Position numbers and translations under genes: made by a program
Notes under the pieces: generated by a model
Told to the model about the DNA's origin: nothing
Database searches by the model: none
What the model saw: only the letters and a program-made list of their open reading frames with translations
NCBI RefSeq assembly: GCF_023634845.1
Contig: NZ_JAMLJL010000015.1
Span: 1 to 64,000, forward strand
Origin: Flavobacterium amniphilum
Lineage (GTDB): Bacteria > Bacteroidota > Bacteroidia > Flavobacteriales > Flavobacteriaceae
Direction: 5' to 3'
DNA length: 64,000 bases
Shown: in pieces, positions 43,943 through 52,294 of the stretch
Numbering within the stretch: the first letter of the stretch is position 1
Layout: every line of letters begins with the position of its first letter

Positions 43943-44845
43943 CTAAATTAAATCATCAATAATATCAGAAAAATCAAACTCATGGATGAGTGTAATAGTG
44001 TGACCTTCTTTTCTAAGATTAATTGCCTTTTCTACTTTCCTCCCATAACAGGAAAAAGCCCAAGCTGGGTTACCATTATCACCAACAATTAAATAGTCTG
44101 TCTTTTTACTAACACTTTCTGTAGGGATTCCTCCCAATTTTTGAATTTGCTTTTGTAATGTTTCTCTATTCCCTCTTTTTAATACACCTGTAATGCAAAA
44201 TGTTTTTCCTGAGAATTCAATATTTGGTTCGCTAGTACAATGTCCTGTGATACTTATATCTGCTGTTTCTTCTTTGATTTGTTCTTGCAACTTCGAATCT
44301 TGCAATTGTACAAATTGACTAAAATAAGCTTTTAAAACAATCCGCTCTTCTTCTTCAATTTTACCATCAGAAACAATCGAAAGTATCAAACTCCTTATTT
44401 CATCATAAGGATAGTAGGTGTTCAAATGTTCGTTTTCAGATAACCATTTATTCAAATCCAATATTTCTTTATCAGTAATTATTCCATCTGAAAGTATTCC
44501 ATGACAAAGTCCTTGCAGTGTCTGAAGGTCTGTCGTAACAGCATTGTAATAATAGCTATCACTCTCATACTTCTGACACAGCCAAAATAAATCTTCAATT
44601 GTTTCTATTGGCGGAATTTTGTTAGAAATTGTTTCCTCAATTATTGTCATAAATTCGTTAAAAGGATTTCTTTTAATCAAATCCTTGTGAGCGACGACCC
44701 ATTGTTTGAGTTCGTTAATTTCTCTTTCATTTACCTCATTATCTAAATTAATTCCCAAAAGAACACCTTTAAGAGAACTGATTGCTTTATCTGCTTGGGA
44801 TTTTGAAGTGTAAATTTTCAGCAATTCTTGGTCAATATCACTCAT
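43943..44845 (-). CDS. TerB-like/BRCT protein, extra gene of the defence operon
   Basis: This is a 300-residue soluble protein. Residues 1-190 are helical with TerB-like acidic segments that recur (DNEVNEREINELKQW, DGIITDKEILDLNKW, DGKIEEEERIVLKAY). Residues about 208-290 form a BRCT domain of the NAD-dependent ligase type (FSGKTFCITGVLKRGNRE, LGGIPTESVSKKTDYLIVG). BRCT domains bind DNA ends or phosphorylated partners. It is the first gene of the operon and not part of the three-gene Shango core as I know it, so it may be an accessory sensor of phage DNA. Confidence 0.78.
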   Translation of the reverse strand: MSDIDQELLKIYTSKSQADKAISSLKGVLLGINLDNEVNEREINELKQWVVAHKDLIKRNPFNEFMTIIEETISNKIPPIETIEDLFWLCQKYESDSYYYNAVTTDLQTLQGLCHGILSDGIITDKEILDLNKWLSENEHLNTYYPYDEIRSLILSIVSDGKIEEEERIVLKAYFSQFVQLQDSKLQEQIKEETADISITGHCTSEPNIEFSGKTFCITGVLKRGNRETLQKQIQKLGGIPTESVSKKTDYLIVGDNGNPAWAFSCYGRKVEKAINLRKEGHTITLIHEFDFSDIIDDLI

Positions 44846-45272
44846 AATTATATATTTTTTTTGCTCATTTATAAATTAATTTAAGAATATCTATCAACTA
44901 TATAGTCAAAAAACAAATCAATGTCTGTCAAATTGATGTTGTCACAATAATCAGACGTCAGACAAAACTTTATACTAGCATTAACTAATTTAATTAAAAA
45001 TAACAATTTACTCTATTATAAAGCAAATATTAGTCATTATTATGCGATGTCATTATGGGAAACCTCATTTCTGAAATAACTTCCAAAAATACCAATAACA
45101 TCAAGCATCTAAGTACGTATTTATACTGAATTTATGACTCTTATAAGAAGAAAAAGACTTTAACTATTCTCTCTTTTGTATATTTACTTTTAGAAGATGC
45201 GAAACTGAATCTAAGTTTTAATTAAAAACACAACGTTGCTGAAATTATCTTAAACAAGAACCAAAAACATAC
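44846..45272. other. Intergenic region between divergent defence operons
   Basis: These 427 nt of AT-rich DNA separate the Shango-like operon (minus) from the helicase/retron genes (plus). They contain the short inverted motif TGTCTG..CAGACGTCAGAC and must hold both promoters. I find only a weak TATATTTA box near 45179-45186 and no convincing -33/-7 pair. Confidence 0.4.
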
Positions 45273-48254
45273 ATGGAATATAAAAAATGGATAACCTATT
45301 GGAAAAAAAGTTTATCTGATTCACTCAAAGCAGATATCGATATTGATAAATTAAAACATTTTGAAATGGAGAATTTTGAAATAGAAAATGATTTCATTTT
45401 TGAACTTCAAAAAATTAACGAGCTTATCGACTTTGAAGAAACTAGGATTAATAAGAAGAAAGGTATTATAAATAAGCAAAGTGAAAATTGGGTAGTGTTA
45501 AATGAAGTTGAAATAGTCATTGCTCCAATAAAAATTAAACCTACTACAGAAAATTTAGTTTTTTTAAAAGACCCAAAACCCAAATATCCATTTTGGTTTT
45601 TCGCCAAACTAGATAGAAATGGTAAACTAAGAATCCCCGAAGAAACTTTCCCAGTTTTTCAAAGAAAATATTTAGAGCCTCTTGCAGATGAAAGGACGGA
45701 GTTCATTTTCAGTTCCGTAGAAAAAATAGATTTGGCTACAGCTATTGGAAAGGAAGAATTTGATAATTATGCTCATTACATCAAATACCTAAAAAAAGTA
45801 TTTAAGTTTTCCATTGACCAAGATATTGAAGAATATTTCACACAAGGTTATGAAACCATAAGCAATGCCATTATCTTACTTCCTGATGAAGAAATGAACG
45901 CTGCTATTGGAATAATTCAACTTTATGAAAAAATTCTTAAAGAAAAAGAAATTCCCAAATTACTAAAGTCATTCATTACCTTAAAAAACGGGGATGTCAA
46001 AACTCCAGTTGCTGTATCTGATTTAATAATCCCGAACTCATTACATCTTGGACAGATGGGATTTGATTTCCCTTTATCAATCTCTCAAAGAAAAAGTCTC
46101 TATACCCACTTAGAATCAAACGAAAAAGTTTTTGCAGTGAATGGCCCTCCGGGAACAGGAAAAACCACATTACTACAAAGCTTAGTGGGAAACAAATTTG
46201 TTGAAAGTGCTATAATTGGACTCAACGCTCCTGTCATTCTTGCCTGCTCTACAAATAATCAAGCAGTAACTAACATAATAGACAGCTTCTCTAAGTCAAA
46301 TACAAAAAAAGGGAAATTGCAAGGACGATGGATACCTGAAATAGATGGTTATGCCACTTATTTGCCTGCAAATGGTAAAACAGAAGCCGAATTAAAAGGA
46401 ATTAACTACAAAAAACAAAACGAAGAAGGATTATTCTCTAAAATAGAGAGGCAAGACTTCTTACAAAAAGCAAAAATATTTTTCTCAGAAAAAGCACAAG
46501 CCTACCATGGGGTAACCTCTTTTAGTATAAAAGAAACTACTAAAAAACTACAAAATGAAATTATTCAGATACAATCAATTCTCAAAGAAGCTTCTACGAT
46601 CTGGAATGAATACATGAAAGCTGAAAAAGTCTTTTCAACAGATTATTTAATTTCAAATTCTGAGATTGAAAAATACTATAAAGACTCTATTTTAAATGAA
46701 AACAGCTTCAAAGTTGATATCGAAAATTTAAAAAGCATTGAAGAAAGAATTATTAATTATTTCAACAAGGAGCCATTCTTTAGAAAATTATTATGTTTTT
46801 TGGGTTTAAAATCAGCTTTGAACAATAGAGCATCTGAAATTAAAATAATTATAAGAGATTCTTTAATCGAAGTAATCAATGGATTTATTTTTACAAAAAG
46901 CAGTATTCTTGAAAAAGTAGATGCCAAAATAAAAATGGCAGAAACCATAACAGATAAAATTGAGAATTGGAAAAATTGGAAGAATCAAAATGCCATATAT
47001 GGTAATCCACCAAGAACTGAAGAAGATTATTGGGAATTTGAATTATTAAAAATTAGAAATGACTCAGAGCCCAATTGTTTTTATGACGAATTAGATATTT
47101 CCTTTAGACATAAAGCATTTCAAATAGCATTACATTATTGGGAAGGGAGATATTTAATGCAACTCGAAAGCGATTTATCAGATGACAATTTCACTAAAAA
47201 AGGATTGGATGCTGTAAAAAACAGATGGCGAAGACAGGCAATGATCACTCCTTGCTTTGTAAGCACATTTTATATGGCTCCTAAATTTTTCAGTTCATTT
47301 AGATTTTTTAAAAAAGGTGAAGATGGAAAAAATATTTTTGACACTCCTCCGCTTTTTGACTTTATAGATCTGTTAATTGTAGATGAGGCTGGGCAAGTTT
47401 CACCTGAAGTTGGAATTGCCACATTTGCACTTGCTAAGCAAGCTGTTATAGTTGGTGACGTAAAACAAATCGAACCAGTTTGGAACATCACAAATAAAAT
47501 TGACGTTGGAAATCTAAAAAAATGTGAATTAATAAAAAGTTATGACGACCTGATTTATGAAAAAGAATTTGACCCGAAAGGATTTCTCTCATCAACAGGG
47601 AGTATCATGAAAATGGCTCAAAATGCATGCAACTTTAAGGAAAAAGAAATAAAAGAAAAAGGAGTTCTTTTGGTAGAACACAGAAGATGTTATAATGAAA
47701 TTATTAATTACTGTAACGTTTTAGCGTATAATGGACAACTCATTCCGCTTAAAGGAAACGCTCCAAAAGATTTGCTTTTTCCGCCTATGTACTGTATTCA
47801 TATTGAAGGAAACTCAACCACCATAAATACGAGTAGATATAATCAAAATGAGGTTGATGCAATTGTAAATTGGCTTTCAATAAATCGACAATCAATTGAA
47901 GAAAAATACGGAAAACTTGAAAAAGCAATAGGTATAATAACTCCTTTTACGGGTCAGAAAAACAGCTTAAAGTACGCTTTGAAAAATGCAGGATTTGACA
48001 TTGACATCCTAAAAATTGGTACTGTACATGCCTTACAAGGAGCTGAAAGACCGATTGTTTTATTTTCAATGGTTTATGGTGACGGTGACTCAGGCACATT
48101 ATTTTTTGACAGAGACAATAAACCAAACATGTTAAATGTCGCTGTTTCCAGGGCAAAAGACAACTTTATAGTATTCGCTAACACACGAATTTTAGATAAA
48201 AAAGCTAAAACACCATCAGGTATATTAGCCAACCATTTAGTATATGAAAAGTAA
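45273..48254 (+). CDS. Large SF1 helicase (Upf1/Dna2-like)
   Basis: This is a 993-residue protein. A unique N-terminal region covers about 280 residues. Walker A is GPPGTGKTTLL near residue 290, with ASTNNQAV-like CSTNNQAVTN (motif Ia). A long insertion at about 370-640 is rich in helices. Motif II is DEAGQ near 703, then VGDVKQIEPVW (motif III), HRRCYNEI (motif IV), GIITPFTGQ, TVHALQGAE (motif V) and NVAVSRAKDN (motif VI). It should unwind DNA or RNA. No nuclease domain is visible. It ends 40 nt before the DUF3800 gene, so it may be part of the same transcript as the retron. SF1 helicases of this type are common in defence islands. Confidence 0.88.
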   Translation: MEYKKWITYWKKSLSDSLKADIDIDKLKHFEMENFEIENDFIFELQKINELIDFEETRINKKKGIINKQSENWVVLNEVEIVIAPIKIKPTTENLVFLKDPKPKYPFWFFAKLDRNGKLRIPEETFPVFQRKYLEPLADERTEFIFSSVEKIDLATAIGKEEFDNYAHYIKYLKKVFKFSIDQDIEEYFTQGYETISNAIILLPDEEMNAAIGIIQLYEKILKEKEIPKLLKSFITLKNGDVKTPVAVSDLIIPNSLHLGQMGFDFPLSISQRKSLYTHLESNEKVFAVNGPPGTGKTTLLQSLVGNKFVESAIIGLNAPVILACSTNNQAVTNIIDSFSKSNTKKGKLQGRWIPEIDGYATYLPANGKTEAELKGINYKKQNEEGLFSKIERQDFLQKAKIFFSEKAQAYHGVTSFSIKETTKKLQNEIIQIQSILKEASTIWNEYMKAEKVFSTDYLISNSEIEKYYKDSILNENSFKVDIENLKSIEERIINYFNKEPFFRKLLCFLGLKSALNNRASEIKIIIRDSLIEVINGFIFTKSSILEKVDAKIKMAETITDKIENWKNWKNQNAIYGNPPRTEEDYWEFELLKIRNDSEPNCFYDELDISFRHKAFQIALHYWEGRYLMQLESDLSDDNFTKKGLDAVKNRWRRQAMITPCFVSTFYMAPKFFSSFRFFKKGEDGKNIFDTPPLFDFIDLLIVDEAGQVSPEVGIATFALAKQAVIVGDVKQIEPVWNITNKIDVGNLKKCELIKSYDDLIYEKEFDPKGFLSSTGSIMKMAQNACNFKEKEIKEKGVLLVEHRRCYNEIINYCNVLAYNGQLIPLKGNAPKDLLFPPMYCIHIEGNSTTINTSRYNQNEVDAIVNWLSINRQSIEEKYGKLEKAIGIITPFTGQKNSLKYALKNAGFDIDILKIGTVHALQGAERPIVLFSMVYGDGDSGTLFFDRDNKPNMLNVAVSRAKDNFIVFANTRILDKKAKTPSGILANHLVYEK

Positions 48255-48294
48255 AATATATTTACATGATAAAAAACCTTGTTAAGTCAGATTT

Positions 48295-49017
48295 ATGAAA
48301 AAGACAAATTACTTTTATATAGATGAAACAGGAAGCATTAGTAATAATGCTCCTTTTTTTATTCATGGATGCATAAAGACCGATTCACCTAATGTAATTA
48401 CTGATAGTCTTATAAAATTAAAAAACGACTTAACAAGTTCTCTTTATTATGAAAATTTCAAAGATTCTATTCTAAAAAAGGGGTTCCACGCAACTGCTAA
48501 TAATATGGACATACGAACAGAATTCTACAAACTACTTCCATTATTAGATTATCGCGCTTATTTTGTAATTACAAAAAAGGATTCGCCTTTTTTTAAACAA
48601 ATAATGAAACAAGGTGACGAATCTGATTTTTTCGAATTTTCTCTAAGCAAACTTTTACATGACAGAATAATATCAAACAGAGATGCTAAAAATATATTTT
48701 ACTTTGAAACTATTCAATTAACCAAGAGAAATCTCAATACTGTTTTACAATCATTTTTCAGCAAATACCCTGATTATGATATTGAATTTAATATTGTAGG
48801 AAAAGAAGAAGAAAATCTTGCAGTAGTTGATTACTTAAATTTCATTTTTGATCATATATTTACTCCCGATAAATTATTCCCTACAATGGAAGGAAATTTT
48901 GATAGAGTAGCCGGAAAAATAGCAATCATCAAAATACTCCATACTAACACATATTTAAGCCGTAAAAAGCCACTCGATTTTCAAATAAATTTAAAAAACA
49001 TTAAAGATAAATACTAG
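48295..49017 (+). CDS. DUF3800 protein, probable retron effector
   Basis: This is a 240-residue protein. The N-terminal YFYIDETGSI (residues 6-15) is the DUF3800 signature, with an acidic pair in a strand as in RNase H-like folds. Further parts include HGCIKTDSP, and IFYFETIQLTKRN in the middle. DUF3800 proteins accompany a class of retrons (type VII in published schemes), where they act as the toxic or abortive component. The RT gene lies 86 nt downstream, and the gap holds the RNA candidate at 49016-49096, whose first bases overlap this gene's stop codon. Confidence 0.82.
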   Translation: MKKTNYFYIDETGSISNNAPFFIHGCIKTDSPNVITDSLIKLKNDLTSSLYYENFKDSILKKGFHATANNMDIRTEFYKLLPLLDYRAYFVITKKDSPFFKQIMKQGDESDFFEFSLSKLLHDRIISNRDAKNIFYFETIQLTKRNLNTVLQSFFSKYPDYDIEFNIVGKEEENLAVVDYLNFIFDHIFTPDKLFPTMEGNFDRVAGKIAIIKILHTNTYLSRKKPLDFQINLKNIKDKY

Positions 49018-49096
49018 TGGGTTGTCAGATAAATTTTGAATATGATTCCGTATTCGAGCATAATGCATTAGTATCTTTCTTATCCTGACACCCACT
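49016..49096 (+). ncRNA. Candidate retron non-coding RNA (msr-msd-like hairpin)
   Basis: AGTGGGTTGTCAGATAA (49016-49032) pairs with TTATCCTGACACCCACT (49080-49096): 16 base pairs with one bulge per strand, enclosing 47 nt. Inside are a GAATA/TATTC stem-loop and the palindrome TAATGCATTA. T-rich sequence follows, and the RT start codon is 7 nt further on. Retron RNAs are bounded by such a1/a2 inverted repeats directly before the RT. At about 81 nt this one is much shorter than usual. Confidence 0.45.
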
Positions 49097-49103
49097 TTTT
49101 ATT

Positions 49104-50147
49104 ATGAAACACTCAGAACTAACAACTATTCAAGACTTGGCCAATTACTTACGTTGTGATGTAGAGTTTCTTAAAAAAGCGACACAACATGAGTTTGATG
49201 TTGTTGATTTTACGAATGGCAGCAAATTAAGAGTAACACCTTCTGGGGTCACAGTAGGTCTATTACACATAAAAAAGAAAGGTAAAAATGGAGGTCATAG
49301 ACCAGTACATGAAATATGGACTGATCAATTTAGTAACTCTTTAAAAATATTGAATAATTACCTAGCAACTATTTACACCCCAGAATATTGTGTTCAAGGT
49401 TTTGTTAAAAAGCGAACAATTAAGACAAATGCTGATTTACATCTCGCAAAAAAAATTATTTTATCGGTAGATATTGAAAATTTTTTTGAGTCAATTACAA
49501 AATCAATGATAGTAAAAAGTTTAATAAAAATTGGCTTTAAAGAGCAAATAGCAATATGGATAGCAGAATTTACGACAATTAATAACTCATTAGTTCAGGG
49601 TTTTACTACAAGTCCAATAATTGCCAATATTGTTTCAACCGAATTAGATTTAGAATTAATTAAATATTGTAAAGATGATATAACATACTCAAGGTATGCT
49701 GATGACTTATACTTTTCTTCACAAAAAGAAAATATTTCTTTATCTGAAATTGAAAAAATCATTACTTCTTATGGCTTCAAATTAAATACATCAAAAACTA
49801 AGTTCATGAAACGAGGCCAATTGCAATATGTTACTGGACTAACTGTTTTTGATAGCAATAGAGCGAGAATTTCAAAGCAAATAAAGCGCAATATTCGGTT
49901 GGAAATATATTATATAACAAAATTTGGATATAGAAGACATATTCGCCTAAAGCTTAAAAAATTAGGATATGACAAAACATCCAAAGATTTTAAAAGTTAT
50001 GTCAATTACGAAATTGAGGCAACTATCAATAGAATTTATGGATGGCTACATTTTATTAATTCTATCGAACCTGCATTTGCAGAGAAATATTATAAAACAC
50101 TAAATCAAATTAAACCAAATTTTTATCAAAGTAATTTATTGCAATAG
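49104..50147 (+). CDS. ret: Retron reverse transcriptase
   Basis: This is a 347-residue RT with all core motifs: VDIENFFESI (motif A), QGFTTSPIIANI (motif B), YSRYADDLYF with the catalytic YADD (motif C), and a thumb region at the end. Two retron-specific marks are present: NADLH, fitting the NAxxH motif, near residue 109, and YVTGLTV (VTG motif) near 241. The size fits a stand-alone retron RT. It should make msDNA from the adjacent RNA. Together with the DUF3800 gene it forms a type VII-like retron defence unit. Confidence 0.92.
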   Translation: MKHSELTTIQDLANYLRCDVEFLKKATQHEFDVVDFTNGSKLRVTPSGVTVGLLHIKKKGKNGGHRPVHEIWTDQFSNSLKILNNYLATIYTPEYCVQGFVKKRTIKTNADLHLAKKIILSVDIENFFESITKSMIVKSLIKIGFKEQIAIWIAEFTTINNSLVQGFTTSPIIANIVSTELDLELIKYCKDDITYSRYADDLYFSSQKENISLSEIEKIITSYGFKLNTSKTKFMKRGQLQYVTGLTVFDSNRARISKQIKRNIRLEIYYITKFGYRRHIRLKLKKLGYDKTSKDFKSYVNYEIEATINRIYGWLHFINSIEPAFAEKYYKTLNQIKPNFYQSNLLQ

Positions 50148-50211
50148 CTACATGATTTTTAACAATTACAATTGACTAATCGATACTCCTATCTTAAACT
50201 GGGATTAATTA

Positions 50212-50279
50212 ATTGCAATGCCATTGCAATTATTATAATCATAAAACCAGTTGCAACCAAATACAAAAACTGGTTGTTT
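50212..50279. repeat. Palindromic repeat cluster B
   Basis: ATTGCAATGCCATTGCAAT (50212-50230) is a perfect inverted repeat around one base. It is followed by CCAGTTGCAACCA and AACTGGTTG. The stretch from ATCATAAAACC to ACTGGTTG is repeated almost exactly at 51964-52001. It fills part of the gap 50148-50381 after the retron. No gene is seen there. Confidence 0.7.
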
Positions 50280-50381
50280 TATTTACTTGTGTAATAAAAA
50301 AAAGATTCCATGCTAACATAAACTTAATATATATGATTTTTTTCTAGTTTAGTAGTTGAAAGACTAAATAAAAAAATACAT

Positions 50382-51767
50382 ATGAAAGAAATAGTTTCTG
50401 TTGGATACTGCTTACCAACACATGATGATGATTTTATCAAATTAGACAGTAACTCTTCATTATCTGATGCAGATTTAGTTATTTTTTGTCCTGATTTTAA
50501 AACTACTAATTTTTCTTATGGCTTAAATTCTACTTATAAAGGCAAAATATCATATGATCTCAACACTTCATCAAGAATTATTGAAGCTACAAAACATTGG
50601 AGAAAAGAGCTAAACTCATATTTGAAAAGCGGAAGAAATTTATTTATTTTCTTATGTCAAAAAAATGAATTTTACATAGATACTGGGCAAAGAAATACAA
50701 GTGGAACAGGAAGAAATCAAAAAGTAACAAATATTGTTGATTCCTTTAACAATTACAAAGTCTTCCCTTTTGACATTGACGTCAACAATGCCAAAGGAAA
50801 AAAAATAATAAGCAAAAATGAATTATTAAAATCATTTTATAATTCATTTGAAAAAAATTTAAGCTTTGAAGCTTATCTTGAACCAAAAGACCACTATACT
50901 GAACTTCTTCAAACTAAAACCTTAGACAAAACCCTATCTGTTACTTTTAAAAAAGATGAAGGACAAATTATTATTTTACCATATTTAGACACGAGTAAAG
51001 ATGAATTTTATGACAAGCATGGAGAATGGACGCAAGAAGGCATAATTTTTGGAAAAAAACTTATACAGTGTATTTTAGAGATTGATAAAAAAATATCATC
51101 TCAACATGAAAGAACAGCCAAACCCGAATGGTTGGAAAATGAAGAATATAATCTTGAGAAGGCAGAAGAAATAAGTGAACTAATAAAAAAGAAAAAAAAA
51201 TCAATACAAAAGCTAGAAGACGAATGTGAAGAATTAAATCAGGCTTTTATCGAGGAAGAAACATTTAAAGATTTACTCTTTGAGACAGGCAAGCCACTAG
51301 AAGTTGCAGTTATTAAAGCATTGGAAATATTGGGATATAAAGCAGAAAATTTCAACAATGGAGCTTTAGAGTTGGATCAGGTAATTACTTCTCCTGAAAA
51401 TTTTAGATATATAGGAGAATGTGAAGGCAAGGACAGTAAAGCAATCGATATCACTAAATTCAGACAGCTTCAAGATTCCTTAAATGAAGATTTCGAAAGA
51501 GAAGAAATTTATGAAAAAGCATTCGGATTACTATTTGGAAATCCTCAAAGACTCAACCCACTTGGAACAAGAAAAGACTTTTTCACTGAAAAATGTATAA
51601 AGGGTGCTGAAAGAGAAAAAATTGGATTGATAAAAACAATAGATTTATTTTTTGTATGTAAATATCTTAGTGTAAACAATGATGATAAATTTAAAAAGAA
51701 ATGTCGTAATGCAATTCATAGTTCTTTAGGTTCAATTGTTAAATTTCCAGATATCCCTAAAAAATAG
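50382..51767 (+). CDS. Putative PD-(D/E)xK-like nuclease, possible defence gene
   Basis: This is a 461-residue protein with no signal peptide. Residues 1-230 form an unrecognised domain (ADLVIFCPDFK, GRNLFIFLCQK). A charged coiled coil lies at about 255-295. The last about 165 residues contain LEVAVIKALEILGYKAENF, then ELDQVI and YIGECEGKDSKAIDITKFRQL. The order Glu, Asp and ExK after strands fits a restriction-endonuclease-like site (E ... D ... ECEGK). It stands alone between repeat clusters B and C and has its own promoter region. I infer a single-gene defence or restriction factor but cannot name a known system. Confidence 0.65.
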   Translation: MKEIVSVGYCLPTHDDDFIKLDSNSSLSDADLVIFCPDFKTTNFSYGLNSTYKGKISYDLNTSSRIIEATKHWRKELNSYLKSGRNLFIFLCQKNEFYIDTGQRNTSGTGRNQKVTNIVDSFNNYKVFPFDIDVNNAKGKKIISKNELLKSFYNSFEKNLSFEAYLEPKDHYTELLQTKTLDKTLSVTFKKDEGQIIILPYLDTSKDEFYDKHGEWTQEGIIFGKKLIQCILEIDKKISSQHERTAKPEWLENEEYNLEKAEEISELIKKKKKSIQKLEDECEELNQAFIEEETFKDLLFETGKPLEVAVIKALEILGYKAENFNNGALELDQVITSPENFRYIGECEGKDSKAIDITKFRQLQDSLNEDFEREEIYEKAFGLLFGNPQRLNPLGTRKDFFTEKCIKGAEREKIGLIKTIDLFFVCKYLSVNNDDKFKKKCRNAIHSSLGSIVKFPDIPKK

Positions 51768-51795
51768 CTTGTACTTCACAAGATTGAGTGCATAA

Positions 51796-52020
51796 CAATT
51801 ACCATTGCAATGATTCTATTATCCAATTGCAATGATTCTATTATCCAATTGCAATGCATTGCAATGATAGAAACTGGTTGCAACCAGTTGAACAAATCCA
51901 TTGCAATAATTTTACCCGAACAAATAAGTTAGCTAAAAACAAGTCAATTAACTTATCAAAGAATCATAAAACCAGTTGCAACCAAATATAAAAACTGGTT
52001 GCTCTTATTTGGTTGCAGAA
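51796..52020. repeat. Palindromic repeat cluster C
   Basis: It contains several ATTGCAAT copies (about 51802-51864), a direct repeat of the spacer TGATTCTATTATCCAATTGC, and the perfect 18-bp palindrome AACTGGTTGCAACCAGTT (51872-51889). At 51964-52001 a near copy of part of cluster B follows. It lies in the 51768-52289 gap, which has no gene. Confidence 0.75.
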
Positions 52021-52093
52021 GTTATTAAAGTCGATATCTGATTGCTTATTGTAGTCTTGAATTGTAACGCTTAGTAGTTATAGTGAAAAATGT

Positions 52094-52294
52094 GTTGATT
52101 TTGTTGATTTGTTGACAATAGTATGTAATCTCCTGTATTTATTGGGTTTTACACTTCAACAGGCCGTCAACAAACTGTCAACAAAAAAAGTGAAGTGAAA
52201 CTATAAATTTGATTTGTTGACATAAAGTTGATACGTTGTTGACCTGTGAAGCATTGTATTTATTGGTTTCTTATTCATTTTTCAACAAGTCAAC
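52094..52294. other. Iteron-like cluster, candidate replication origin
   Basis: Eleven GTTGA/TCAAC pentamers, many extended to TTGTTGAC, occur in both orientations within 200 nt. A CACTTCA/TGAAGTG inverted repeat and two TGTATTTATTGG motifs lie in the same stretch. It is next to the 3' end of the element's helicase gene, the usual neighbourhood of a replication origin in mobile elements. Confidence 0.5.

Noticed and set aside
38557..44845. BREX type 2 system
   Set aside because: BrxD-like ATPase and helicase are present, but there is no PglX methylase, PglZ or other BREX gene; the TerB partner fits Shango better.
51796..52020. CRISPR array from the repeated ATTGCAAT units
   Set aside because: Repeats are short palindromes with irregular and sometimes repeated spacers, and there are no cas genes.
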